A stretch of 62,507 nucleotides of DNA from a virus: positions 1 through 62,507 of the IMG/VR virus record IMGVR_UViG_3300028361_000028; one strand, given 5' to 3'. Below, piece by piece: positions 42,953-50,459 of this stretch; positions within the stretch are counted from its first letter, which is position 1; each line of letters begins with the position of its first letter. A program made the position numbers and the translations under genes. Below the pieces are notes generated by a model. That model did no database searches. It saw only the letters and a program-made list of their open reading frames with translations, and had not been told where the DNA came from.

Positions 42953-43141
42953 ATGACTAATTCAATCAACATTACTGACGCACCAAAATGTAAAACATTT
43001 GAAATGAATGGTAATACTTGTGAAGGTTGTTTGGTTGACCCTTGTCCTTGTGGAACCGATGACGCTAATTCACTTGAATACATCGATCATGTTGGATATT
43101 GTATAATTAACAAAAATAACGAAATTGTGGAGGTGATGTAA
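42953..43141 (+). CDS. Small Cys-rich protein downstream of the ribozyme
   Basis: 62 residues with six cysteines in a tight cluster (KCKTFEMNGNTCEGCLVDPC, then PCG) and one further Cys near the end; probable metal binding. AAGGAG lies 7 nt before the ATG. If the hammerhead cuts, this gene's mRNA would begin at 42887. It overlaps the next start (TAATG). Confidence 0.7.
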   Translation: MTNSINITDAPKCKTFEMNGNTCEGCLVDPCPCGTDDANSLEYIDHVGYCIINKNNEIVEVM

Positions 43142-43287
43142 TGATAAAGTTTATTAAACCTTTAGTAATGTTTACCACATCATTCAGCGCAGTATGGTAC
43201 GCAGCATTCATTCTTGACCCAGACTTTGTTAAGTTTGTCTGGGAAGCAGTCAAATACACTACCCAGCATTGGCTGTGGATAGTGTAG
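43141..43287 (+). CDS. Small hydrophobic protein
   Basis: 48 codons. GGAGGTG lies before the ATG, which overlaps the upstream stop. MIKFIKPLVMFTTSFSAVWY followed by AAFILDP gives one probable membrane helix, and the C terminus is Trp-rich (TQHWLWIV). Unknown function. Confidence 0.6.
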   Translation: MIKFIKPLVMFTTSFSAVWYAAFILDPDFVKFVWEAVKYTTQHWLWIV

Positions 43288-43335
43288 ATTTTAACTCTTT
43301 CGTCTTGGGCAGGACGTTAACTTACCCATCACTCG

Positions 43336-43400
43336 TCTGAGCGAGTATAAACAGTCCTTAGGCTCAGAGCGTCGTCCCACTTCGGTGGGGCGGGTGGCAA
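43336..43400 (+). ncRNA. Two-hairpin leader RNA motif, copy 1
   Basis: Hairpin A is TCTGAGC (43336-43342) with GCTCAGA (43362-43368). Hairpin B is CGTCCCAC-TTCG-GTGGGGCG (43373-43392) with a UUCG tetraloop, followed by the invariant GGTGGCAA. Copy 2 at 46328-46390 keeps both stems with compensating changes. It lies 33 nt before the ATG at 43433, so it is part of that gene's 5' leader. Confidence 0.8.
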
Positions 43401-43432
43401 TAACGCCTTAATTAGTTAAATAGGAGTTTATT

Positions 43433-43720
43433 ATGAAAGTAAGAACAACTGCACTTATTATGTCGTCTATCCTCGATTCAGGACGCACCATTGATATGAG
43501 TGGGGCAAGTAACCTTCTTCAGTTTGGTAATAAAGCCAGTTACCTTGGTGGTGGGTGGTGGTACATCAGTGATAGTGGAGGAACATCATTGAAGAAAACC
43601 ATTATGGCTATTAGGTCACTTACCAGGTCTGGTAAGGTGTGTGTGGAATGTGGAAAACTTCACATCTGTAATGACAAGTGTGTAAAATGCGCCAGTGCAT
43701 CATCGCCTGAATACTGGTAA
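43433..43720 (+). CDS. Hypothetical protein with C-terminal zinc ribbon
   Basis: 95 residues. Gly/Trp-rich middle (ASYLGGGWWYISDSGGTSLK) and a C-terminal CVECGKLHICNDKCVKC zinc module. TAGGAG site. Its leader holds RNA motif copy 1. No family recognised. Confidence 0.72.
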   Translation: MKVRTTALIMSSILDSGRTIDMSGASNLLQFGNKASYLGGGWWYISDSGGTSLKKTIMAIRSLTRSGKVCVECGKLHICNDKCVKCASASSPEYW

Positions 43721-43771
43721 TCAACAGTCCTTTCGAATATTAAATATATAGATATTAAAAGGAGTATTACT

Positions 43772-43972
43772 ATGGAATTAAAGGAAGTGGGAAAAAGAGA
43801 ACTAGCGGAACAGTACAATATTCCTGAAGAGTATTTAAGGTATATAGGACCCACTGATTGCTCAATGCTAGCTGGAGGAGGTAAACTTCATCAGTATAAT
43901 ATCCACCTCAAAGGACACCCGAACGACAAATCGACGGTTGCATACAGACAAAAGGAGGTACAAAATGGTTAA
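43772..43972 (+). CDS. Small hypothetical protein
   Basis: 66 residues (KRELAEQYNIPEEYLRYIGP, then GGGKLHQYNIHLKG). AAGGAG site. It overlaps the HAD-like gene by 8 nt, so the two are co-translated. No family recognised. Confidence 0.68.
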   Translation: MELKEVGKRELAEQYNIPEEYLRYIGPTDCSMLAGGGKLHQYNIHLKGHPNDKSTVAYRQKEVQNG

Positions 43973-44369
43973 TGTATACGTAGACCTTGACGGCACCCTA
44001 CTAGATAGCCGGCTTGATGATAAGTACAAAGCCATCAGCACTCAGTATGGTAAGGGTTTTGCTGATGACTGGTATGAATCCACCTATTACGATACCCTTG
44101 AGCTCAATTTGGCTCTGTGGTGTCGTCTATTGGTATTAAAGGAAGAGGGTGCTTCTATTGTAGCCTGGACTAATAGACGAGAATCTAAGGCTGACATGAC
44201 ATTCAGTAATTTGGCTAAGCTTGGTATTATGGATTTGTTTTCAGGATTTATGTTCTGTAACGGACAAAAACATACTATGCCACTCAGGGATGGAGTAGTA
44301 TTTGAGAATGAGTTCGACAATGAGATTGAATGTTCAGAATTTAATTTTATCCCAACATTTAAACTGTAA
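43965..44369 (+). CDS. HAD-like phosphatase
   Basis: 134 residues from ATG 43965, which has AAGGAGG 7 nt upstream (an earlier in-frame start is rejected). Motif I is VYVDLDGTLLDSR with both Asp residues, motif II is SIVAWTNRRES, and a GMPLRDGVVFENEFDNE-like acidic end could supply the metal-binding part. A short HAD without an evident cap; possible nucleotidase or sugar phosphatase. Confidence 0.8.
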   Translation: MVNVYVDLDGTLLDSRLDDKYKAISTQYGKGFADDWYESTYYDTLELNLALWCRLLVLKEEGASIVAWTNRRESKADMTFSNLAKLGIMDLFSGFMFCNGQKHTMPLRDGVVFENEFDNEIECSEFNFIPTFKL

Positions 44370-44380
44370 GGAGATTCAAG

Positions 44381-44473
44381 ATGGATAAATGGTTAGAAAT
44401 TGTGTCTGGAATTGTGTGTGGGTTGCTGATTGTTGGTATGATATATATGGCAATGCTCGGAATGGCTAACTAA
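44381..44473 (+). CDS. Tiny single-span membrane protein
   Basis: 30 codons (MDKWLEIVSGIVCGLLIVGM, then IYMAMLGMAN) forming one transmembrane helix. AAGGAG 7 nt before the ATG supports translation. Function unknown. Confidence 0.62.
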   Translation: MDKWLEIVSGIVCGLLIVGMIYMAMLGMAN

Positions 44474-44485
44474 TAAGGAGGCATT

Positions 44486-44683
44486 ATGAAGGTAAGCAGA
44501 TTTACTACAAAAAAGAATAACTATAGCAAGAGATACCTTGAGAAAGAGTATAGAGAGGAGTATTTGGTCGCTAAGTTATCAAAGAAATCCTCTACTCTTG
44601 CATACGATTTTAATTCTCCTACAGAAAATACAATAAACAACTGGGAAAGAACTTCAAATGGAGCAAAGATTTGGAGTTTTTAA
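44486..44683 (+). CDS. Small basic hypothetical protein
   Basis: 65 residues, Lys/Arg/Tyr-rich (KKNNYSKRYLEKEYREEYLV), ending SNGAKIWSF. AAGGAGG site at ideal spacing. Possibly nucleic-acid binding. No family recognised. Confidence 0.68.
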   Translation: MKVSRFTTKKNNYSKRYLEKEYREEYLVAKLSKKSSTLAYDFNSPTENTINNWERTSNGAKIWSF

Positions 44684-45008
44684 TATATTAACCTATAACT
44701 GCCCCTTACTTAGAGGGGCACCACTAAAGCACCGTTGTCAGGGTTCCCAAGTCCTGGATGAGAAAACTGCTGAGGGGTGGTTACAATTATCACTATAAGG
44801 ATAAATGCGTATGTTACTATTATGATGTTCTTAATGGCCCTAAAGTGTTTTACCATCAACTACAGGTGTTGCTCCAAAATGTAGTGTAGTAGCTATCTAA
44901 TACCTACGGGGCAAAATCACATCTTAGGATACCATAACTAAAAGATACGAGTGAACTTTTAAAAGCAATTCTATCTATATTTATAAATAACTAATAGGAG
45001 ATTACACC
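44684..45008. other. Intergenic leader region of the PcfJ-like gene
   Basis: A GCCCC-TTACTTAGA-GGGGC hairpin (44701-44719) lies near the upstream gene. The rest could be a long 5' leader. One unsupported ORF (44758-44889, listed separately) falls here. No tRNA fold was found, although GGTTCCCAAGTCC looks superficially like a T arm. Confidence 0.5.
44758..44889 (+). CDS. Possible small protein without a ribosome site
   Basis: 43 codons (MRKLLRGGYNYHYKDKCVCY, then YYDVLNGPKVFYHQ). The residue pattern is protein-like, but there is no Shine-Dalgarno sequence before the ATG, unlike its neighbours. It may be a chance frame. Confidence 0.3.
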   Translation: MRKLLRGGYNYHYKDKCVCYYYDVLNGPKVFYHQLQVLLQNVV

Positions 45009-46316
45009 ATGAAGACAATCACAGTTGAAAACAATCAGGTATTTATCACAAACACCATTACCAATGAGAAAGTAAAACATAACTATTCAATGAACAACCG
45101 ACCACTCAGTGTTGTTGAACTGTATACGAGTATTGATCCTATAGATATTAGAAAATCTCGTGAAAAGAAAGAAATAACTGCATTGTGGCGAGCAGCTGGA
45201 GATGAGCTAGGGACTTCAGTAGCTAACTTCTCCAGAATGTTAAATGGTGCGTGTTATAAAGCTTATATTAAAGACAATGAAGACCTACACAACAGGTTTG
45301 GGGTTGAGTACAAAAAAGTTGGAGGAAAAGTTAAAAGAGTCAGAACCCGTTTAGCTGTTGAAATGGTAAATACTTACTGTGAAGTAATACGACAATATAT
45401 TGCTGACGGTAATACTCATTTAGCCGGATTTAGTATTCCGTTCGGTGAAGCTAGTGTAGCTAAAAAGAAATTAGGCAAAGGATTGTGGAAACAACTAAAT
45501 AAGAATTCTAAAACTAAGAATGATTTAATATGTAAGATACTTAATGCGTACTCTGAACCTAAACTTGATACTACAGCTTATACAGCCATGTTGAATAATA
45601 CACCATCTACAATACTCAGTATGGTAGACAGTGCCAATACATTGCTGGCTTTCTTTAATACGGAAAGTTCAACAGGGATGAAGGATACTGTTAAAAAGTC
45701 AATTCAGCACATAGGACTTCCTATGTACAAATTAGATTATGAAAGACTGCAACGTGTTATTGTATTGATTCGTGATACACACCGTATGCATCAAAACTTT
45801 AACCCTAATTGGTCTTTAACTAGAATTAAAGAAGAACATCAAATAACAATAAACGAGCAGTTTGCCTTAAGACACTCTAAAGAGAGGTTTAGTTGGTTAA
45901 ACCTCATTACTCAGTACTTTGAGGCTAATGGTAATAAAGCTGAACTCATGTGCTCAGCATATGATATAGCTATACTAGGTAAGGACCAAGGACATTACGT
46001 AGGTAATTATGCACGTTTCAGTAAAGATGCTAACTACGTTGTATATAGAATTACTGACTGTGAGGGAACGATCTCTACATTAGGGATTAGGCACCCAGAT
46101 GAAACAAATCACTTATGTGATCAACACTACCTGAGATTTAATTATATAGTAGCTAATGAAGCTTGTTTATCCTTTGCAGCTAAAATTACCAGACAAGTAA
46201 AAAAGGAATTAGAGTTGATTGATATATCCAAAAAACAGGAACCTTTAAAACCTATCACACAAGCTATCGATTTTCCTCAAATTGAAGCTGATGATCCAGA
46301 AGACACCCCATTCTAG
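45009..46316 (+). CDS. PcfJ-like domain protein
   Basis: 435 residues. The C-terminal part AYDIAILGKDQGHYVGNYAR, then NYVVYRITDCEGTISTLGIR, then QHYLRFNYIVANEACLSFA follows the pattern of PcfJ-like proteins (GxxxxHCVGxY, then a beta hairpin ending in TLxI). Here the usual HC is HY. The N-terminal 300 residues are helical and unassigned. PcfJ proteins occur on conjugative plasmids and phages with unknown mechanism. TAGGAG site. Confidence 0.62.
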   Translation: MKTITVENNQVFITNTITNEKVKHNYSMNNRPLSVVELYTSIDPIDIRKSREKKEITALWRAAGDELGTSVANFSRMLNGACYKAYIKDNEDLHNRFGVEYKKVGGKVKRVRTRLAVEMVNTYCEVIRQYIADGNTHLAGFSIPFGEASVAKKKLGKGLWKQLNKNSKTKNDLICKILNAYSEPKLDTTAYTAMLNNTPSTILSMVDSANTLLAFFNTESSTGMKDTVKKSIQHIGLPMYKLDYERLQRVIVLIRDTHRMHQNFNPNWSLTRIKEEHQITINEQFALRHSKERFSWLNLITQYFEANGNKAELMCSAYDIAILGKDQGHYVGNYARFSKDANYVVYRITDCEGTISTLGIRHPDETNHLCDQHYLRFNYIVANEACLSFAAKITRQVKKELELIDISKKQEPLKPITQAIDFPQIEADDPEDTPF

Positions 46317-46327
46317 TCAATTATCTG

Positions 46328-46390
46328 TTTGAGCAGGTACACAGGCCTTAAGCTCAAAGCGTCGCCTCACTTCGGTGGGGCGGGTGGCAA
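46328..46390 (+). ncRNA. Two-hairpin leader RNA motif, copy 2
   Basis: Hairpin A is TTTGAGC (46328-46334) with GCTCAAA (46352-46358). Hairpin B is CGCCTCAC-TTCG-GTGGGGCG (46363-46382). The tail GGTGGCAA is identical to copy 1. Relative to copy 1, one C-G pair in stem A became T-A on both sides, and two stem B positions changed while staying paired. It lies 50 nt before the zinc-ribbon gene start at 46440. Confidence 0.8.
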
Positions 46391-46439
46391 AATGGACATT
46401 CCGTCCACAATTAAACCGTAATACATAGGAGATTACACC

Positions 46440-47045
46440 ATGACTAACATTATCAAAAAGAATGCTAAAGTACTTAACAATCGTGAACTTATAACTGGAA
46501 TGGGCGCTAATGGTATTGTGCCCTCTCTTAACAACAAAGGCACACTTATTTTTACTCATTGCCCTATGTGCGAAGCAGAGCTCCTTGCAGATAACCCTGG
46601 TTATACTAAAGCTATTCTTAGTAATAAACCTTGGTATCAAGCTACGCCAGCTATTGTGTTCAAAATGCCTAATGGCTCTACTCTCAAGGCGTGCTGTTGT
46701 GGTTATAGAGAGCTAGTAATTATTACACCTAAACCTAGGTGCTCTAACTGCGGTAGTGTTCTTAAGAACGAAGGGGACAGGTGCTATGGTCCTAACTGCC
46801 AGCCTCCTACACAACAGGAGCTGGACTCCATTGCGACCGAGAAAAAGCAAGCTCAGGAGATAAAGGCTGCTGAATTGAAAGCCAAACAAGAGGCTAAGCA
46901 AAAAGCCACTAAACCTCCTGTCAAACAGTGCGTAACTCCTGGATGTACAAACCCAGTGCCTGAGAGTCGTTTTGTTAGATGCGAGGCATGTCGTGCAACA
47001 CGAAGAACCCCAAAGGAGGAGGCTTGTACTGAAGTTCAGATGTAA
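46440..47045 (+). CDS. Multi-zinc-ribbon hypothetical protein
   Basis: 201 residues. Zinc modules: CPMCEAEL with CCCGYREL, CSNCGSVLKNEGDRCYGPNC, and CVTPGCTNP with CEACRA, joined by a charged Ala/Lys/Gln coil (KAAELKAKQEAKQKATKPPV). TAGGAG site; leader contains RNA motif copy 2. The gene before which copy 1 lies also ends in a zinc ribbon. Confidence 0.75.
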   Translation: MTNIIKKNAKVLNNRELITGMGANGIVPSLNNKGTLIFTHCPMCEAELLADNPGYTKAILSNKPWYQATPAIVFKMPNGSTLKACCCGYRELVIITPKPRCSNCGSVLKNEGDRCYGPNCQPPTQQELDSIATEKKQAQEIKAAELKAKQEAKQKATKPPVKQCVTPGCTNPVPESRFVRCEACRATRRTPKEEACTEVQM

Positions 47046-47214
47046 TCTGCTGGCTACCGAAGATGAACTCATCTATCTCATGATAGATGGACTAACCTAT
47101 ATCTACTGCCTTGATAAAGCTAAGCATCCATACTTCATTAAAACATTGAAGTATAAACCAGGCAAAGCTATTAACTATATCAAAGCAGAAGCCTATTGGA
47201 CAGAGATGGGTTAA
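47029..47214 (+). CDS. Small hypothetical protein, start codon uncertain (CTG?)
   Basis: The frame is protein-like from about 47050 on (EDELIYLMIDGLTYIYCLDK, then HPYFIKTLKYKPGKAINYIK) but lacks an early ATG. AAAGGAGGAGG at 47013-47022 inside the upstream gene is 6 nt before a CTG at 47029, the start I prefer. A TTG at 46972 or the internal ATG at 47080 are alternatives. It overlaps the upstream gene by 17 nt. Confidence 0.5.
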   Translation: MKFRCNLLATEDELIYLMIDGLTYIYCLDKAKHPYFIKTLKYKPGKAINYIKAEAYWTEMG

Positions 47215-47223
47215 ATTAAACCT

Positions 47224-47248
47224 GGGCACCTGAGTAATTAAGGTGTCC
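47224..47248 (+). promoter_or_regulatory. Leader hairpin before 47267 gene
   Basis: GGGCACCT pairs with AGGTGTCC over 8 bp around a 9-nt loop, followed by AAATTAAGGAGAATTATC and the ATG. Member of the repeated leader-hairpin family, here in reverse arm order compared with 48197 and 48856. Confidence 0.65.
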
Positions 47249-47266
47249 AAATTAAGGAGAATTATC

Positions 47267-47605
47267 ATGCAAAAAGCACTAAAAACTGTTAAACGAGCTA
47301 CCTATGCACAAAAACGACAAGAGGCTTTTGATATGTTGAACAACACATATGAGGAAGAAGGTGTTCTTCTGTGCAGTGGGGAATTTAAAATCAATTCTCT
47401 GATGGCTATGATGATGGCAAGATCTGCTTTTAAAGAGACTTATGGAGCACTCGCCCCAAGGTACTTCAACATACCGGCTGACGAGCTTCCAGGAACTGAA
47501 GTACACCCAGGTGTATATATTTCACGAGATGAGAATTCTCATTATTCTTTGGAGTACGAAGACGGTTTCCAAATGGAGGAATTTATTCAACAATGGGTAT
47601 GTTAA
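47267..47605 (+). CDS. Hypothetical protein
   Basis: 112 residues from ATG 47267, which has AAGGAG 7 nt upstream (an earlier TTG is rejected). N-terminal basic helix (MQKALKTVKRATYAQKRQEA) and a mixed C-terminal domain (YFNIPADELPGTEVHPGVYI). Preceded by a leader hairpin. No family recognised. Confidence 0.72.
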   Translation: MQKALKTVKRATYAQKRQEAFDMLNNTYEEEGVLLCSGEFKINSLMAMMMARSAFKETYGALAPRYFNIPADELPGTEVHPGVYISRDENSHYSLEYEDGFQMEEFIQQWVC

Positions 47606-47617
47606 ATAAATAAACAA

Positions 47618-47636
47618 GGGGCTCTGTATGAGCCCC
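47618..47636 (+). promoter_or_regulatory. GC-rich hairpin between two genes
   Basis: GGGGCTC-TGTAT-GAGCCCC, 7 perfect pairs with a 5-nt loop, placed between a stop codon and the AAGGAGG of the gene at 47650. No T tract follows, so a stability or processing element is more likely than a terminator. Confidence 0.65.
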
Positions 47637-47649
47637 ATAAGGAGGCAAT

Positions 47650-47841
47650 ATGGGTAATTTAGATAAAATAGGAATGTGTTCCCACTGTAAACAGCTTTGT
47701 ACACCTGTTGAATTGGATGAAGATAAAACTGAAGAAGTGGATTTCTTTGGTGTGGATAGCCTGTCTGAAGTAGACCAGTATATACTGGAAGGTGGAATTT
47801 TGTGCGAAAAATGCTACTCAAAAGAAGGCGGCATAGTATAA
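47650..47841 (+). CDS. Small zinc-finger-like protein
   Basis: 63 residues with CSHCKQLC near the N terminus and LCEKCYSK near the C terminus flanking an acidic middle (ELDEDKTEEVDFFGVD). AAGGAGG site. Probably binds one zinc. Unknown function. Confidence 0.7.
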   Translation: MGNLDKIGMCSHCKQLCTPVELDEDKTEEVDFFGVDSLSEVDQYILEGGILCEKCYSKEGGIV

Positions 47842-47850
47842 ACCAAACAC

Positions 47851-47875
47851 AGGTGTTTGAATAACTCAGACATCT
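47851..47875 (+). promoter_or_regulatory. Leader hairpin before 47894 gene
   Basis: AGGTGTTTGA and TCAGACATCT pair over 10 bp (two G-U) around loop ATAAC, 6 nt before AAGGAG. Same family as the hairpins at 47224, 48197 and 48856. Confidence 0.7.
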
Positions 47876-47893
47876 AAACCAAGGAGAAGTGAT

Positions 47894-48166
47894 ATGACAC
47901 AGCGTACAGCAATGAACAACGACAAACGAACAGAAGAGGCTACCACTGATTATACACTCCAATTTGAATTAAGGAAATTAGGTTATCGTCGCAAAGATAA
48001 ACAAGTATGTGAAGCATGTATCGAAGAAATGGAATACAGCATGCAGTCCGTTGGTTATACAGGTACCAACCCTGCTTGGGCTAACCCAAGATGTGCATAT
48101 AGATTCGAAAAAGAAGGGTCTTCTATGATAGCCTGTAGGTGTGGTTGGAGAAAAACCATAGTTTAA
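47894..48166 (+). CDS. Small Cys-containing hypothetical protein
   Basis: 90 residues. CEACIEEMEYSMQSVGYTGT and a C-terminal ACRCGWRKTIV give two cysteine pairs for a zinc site. The N-terminal half is polar. AAGGAG site behind a leader hairpin. The ending CRCGWRK resembles CCCGYRE of the protein at 46440. Confidence 0.7.
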   Translation: MTQRTAMNNDKRTEEATTDYTLQFELRKLGYRRKDKQVCEACIEEMEYSMQSVGYTGTNPAWANPRCAYRFEKEGSSMIACRCGWRKTIV

Positions 48167-48196
48167 ATAACACTATTTAATAGTTCCATAACTAAT

Positions 48197-48221
48197 AGGT
48201 GCCTGAATAACCAGGGCACCT
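48197..48221 (+). promoter_or_regulatory. Leader hairpin before 48240 gene
   Basis: AGGTGCC pairs with GGCACCT, a bulged G, TG/CA and loop AATAAC, followed by AAATCAAGGAGAATTACC and the ATG. Member of the repeated leader-hairpin family. Confidence 0.7.
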
Positions 48222-48239
48222 AAATCAAGGAGAATTACC

Positions 48240-48845
48240 ATGATAAACAATGCCACTTTTACCCCAAACACTCTTGAAATACTTCCTGAATTCTGTGAAC
48301 TATCCACCTTAACCTCATCGTTATTTGGTGATAACAATAGCTTAAGCTTTCAAAGTATTAAACTTAGTGCTGCTATTACCGTAAAAAAAGAGTACTTGGA
48401 TGATTACTCACTTTCACATGACTGTAAAGCGTCAATATTGCGACAAACCAGAGACAGGATATCTGTACCAATAATACATTCTAATTTTGACTATGCTCTC
48501 AGTCGTGCGAGAGAATTTGATGGTAAGCTGTATTGTGGTAGCACTAACACAGTACGTTGGCAAGTAGAGTGGATAGAGCTACTTAGTAATTCCACTGGTA
48601 ATGTGTATAAATTAAAGAGAATTAAAGACGAGTTACTTTGGCGCATGATGCTTATACAAGTGAATGGTGTGTCTATAGAGGACTCAGGGTTATCCTCGGT
48701 TGATTTAGAGGCAGTTCGTATGGAGCTAATGGATATAATTTACGTAATGTGCTTTCGTTTAAAAGGACATAGAGATAAAGGTAAAGTCTGTCAATCAAGG
48801 AAGATGCTTGAAGCGCAGCTCGAAGACTTAAATACAGAAGTATAA
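48240..48845 (+). CDS. Hypothetical protein
   Basis: 201 residues, helical in the C-terminal half (SSVDLEAVRMELMDIIYVMC, then KGKVCQSRKMLEAQLEDLN) and no membrane segment. AAGGAG site. No family recognised; part of a run of equally spaced rightward genes. Confidence 0.72.
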   Translation: MINNATFTPNTLEILPEFCELSTLTSSLFGDNNSLSFQSIKLSAAITVKKEYLDDYSLSHDCKASILRQTRDRISVPIIHSNFDYALSRAREFDGKLYCGSTNTVRWQVEWIELLSNSTGNVYKLKRIKDELLWRMMLIQVNGVSIEDSGLSSVDLEAVRMELMDIIYVMCFRLKGHRDKGKVCQSRKMLEAQLEDLNTEV

Positions 48846-48855
48846 TTTAAATATG

Positions 48856-48878
48856 GGTGCTTGGATAATCCAGGCACC
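48856..48878 (+). promoter_or_regulatory. Leader hairpin before 48899 gene
   Basis: GGTGCTTGG and CCAGGCACC pair over 9 bp (one G-U) around loop ATAAT, 7 nt before AAGGAG. Compared with 47851, a C-G pair replaces T-A and a G-C replaces A-T, so the stem is conserved by compensation. Confidence 0.72.
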
Positions 48879-48898
48879 TAAAATCAAGGAGAATTATC

Positions 48899-49492
48899 AT
48901 GGGAGCAGATAGAACTCACCACAACGCACACATGAAGAATGAGAATGCAGTAGCTGGAGTACGAATGACTGTTTGGGTTGCAGTGTATGATTTTTACAAC
49001 CAGATGGGAATAAATTGGGACAATATTGATGACTTGGTAAGCCCTTATGAGTATGGTAACACTAGATTCTCAGAAGCTTATCTTCTTCCTTTTTATTTCA
49101 AAAACCACTTTAATACGCGTAAAGCCACACAGATGATAGGATATGCTGGAAGCAATAACAGTCCTCTGGAGTTTCGACTCAAAAGGATGAACCTGCTGAA
49201 CTTCATTGAGTTAGCCAGAGCACTGATGCAAGCCAACATGATTACAAAAAAAGATATTCAAATTATTTTGGAAGCACCTTTCAAAAAGCGTAAAACAACA
49301 GGGAGAGGTCCGGAAAGCGGGGGAGTTTATAAATTCTACGCCAAAACACTTGTTGTTTCTTCCATCAATAAATGGGGAGGATTAAAGAACGCAGCAAGGC
49401 AGCTCGAAGTATCCTTGGATGTTGTTAAGTATTGGAGTACTTTAGTTGTTAAAGATATTAAAGTGAAACCCACCTCATCAGCAAGGAGATAA
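48899..49492 (+). CDS. Hypothetical protein with possible C-terminal helix-turn-helix
   Basis: 197 residues. The C terminus INKWGGLKNAARQLEVSLDV-V-KYW looks like a helix-turn-helix followed by a basic tail (KVKPTSSARR). The N-terminal domain is alpha/beta. AAGGAG site behind a leader hairpin. Possibly a regulator. Confidence 0.68.
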   Translation: MGADRTHHNAHMKNENAVAGVRMTVWVAVYDFYNQMGINWDNIDDLVSPYEYGNTRFSEAYLLPFYFKNHFNTRKATQMIGYAGSNNSPLEFRLKRMNLLNFIELARALMQANMITKKDIQIILEAPFKKRKTTGRGPESGGVYKFYAKTLVVSSINKWGGLKNAARQLEVSLDVVKYWSTLVVKDIKVKPTSSARR

Positions 49493-49510
49493 TCATACAG
49501 GAGGTACAAC

Positions 49511-50092
49511 ATGTTTATTAAATCTAAGTACAATGATGGTGTGTGGAACAAATTGGAAAATTGGGAAATGTCAGAAAACTGTGAAATAACAGGTATTGGA
49601 CCTATGGGACTTGAGGTATACGGAATGATAAAGGCAGTAGCCCCATTCGAAAAACTTGAGGCTGGACAGAAGATAGGTATTATGGACTATGGTTGGTGGA
49701 TACTTGGAGAACCCAAATCATTATCTAAACAACAGTTGCACACCATCTATACTGCACACTATCGATATCCTGGGTCAGACAGGGTGGATATTACTGTCAA
49801 AGGACAGGACCCTAATTGGAAAGAATTTGCACCCACTTGGAAGATGGTAATGGGAGTAAAAAATGGTACTATGAGTGAACAGGAGTATGTTGATTTGTAT
49901 GCGCCTACTGGTAGACAAATCACAGTCATAGGTAGCGTGTCTGAGGCTACTTGGGAAAGACTGTATCAAATGGAAACAGCGACATTTGTTTGTTTTTGTC
50001 CTGAAGGTGCGTTTTGCCACCGAAATATCCTACTAAACTACATCCTTGAAATAATGGGAGGCAAAGTAGTCTATGGGGGTTGGAGAAAATAA
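49511..50092 (+). CDS. DUF488-like protein
   Basis: 193 residues. IYTAHYRYPGSDRVDITVKG, then FAPTWKMVMGVKNGTMSEQE and the C-terminal VCFCPEGAFCHRNILLNYIL match the DUF488 signature (LxCxCxxxxFCHRxxLA). Some DUF488 proteins accompany DNA-processing systems, but the activity is unknown. AGGAGG site. Confidence 0.8.
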   Translation: MFIKSKYNDGVWNKLENWEMSENCEITGIGPMGLEVYGMIKAVAPFEKLEAGQKIGIMDYGWWILGEPKSLSKQQLHTIYTAHYRYPGSDRVDITVKGQDPNWKEFAPTWKMVMGVKNGTMSEQEYVDLYAPTGRQITVIGSVSEATWERLYQMETATFVCFCPEGAFCHRNILLNYILEIMGGKVVYGGWRK

Positions 50093-50459
50093 ATCGACAT
50101 TTGTTATTATGATACTATTTTACGGTAACCGCTTATTTCGTGTTTTAAGTCAGTACAATAACTCGCCCAACTAATGAAACGCCAGAAAGTGCCTGTAAGC
50201 AATTTGGAGATGTTTGACGGTAAATGCAATTTATACCTACACCTTGGGGGACTAGCTTTTAAAAGTTAGTTCCCCTTAGTGTTCTCGGAAGAGTGCCACC
50301 CACTGGCGCTGGCGCGTGTTCTCGGTATACTGAAAAACAAGCACCACTTCCGGGACAGTCCTGGATTCGGTAGCCTTCCCTGCTTGAAATCTCATATAGT
50401 CTGGAAGTCACGAGTACTGCCTAAGTATTAATCGTTCTACTAAACCAAAGGATTAAATT
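50093..50459 (+). other. Intergenic region with long hairpin and duplicated segment
   Basis: A hairpin with 15-bp arms and no loop (50246-50275, GGGGGACTAGCTTTT with its complement, two G-U) is followed by two GTTCTCGG words and a GC-rich tract. The segment GCTTGAAATCTC to GAGTACTG (50383-50424) recurs in altered form in the next gene (50571-50607). A 31-codon ORF at 50174 lacks a ribosome site and is not called. Confidence 0.55.

Noticed and set aside
44740-44770. T-arm-like sequence GGTTCCCAAGTCC suggesting a tRNA
   Set aside because: No acceptor, D-arm or anticodon stem can be folded around it and no CCA end fits.
50174-50269. 31-codon ORF MKRQKVPVSNLEM...
   Set aside because: No ribosome site and it ends within the hairpin at 50246-50275.
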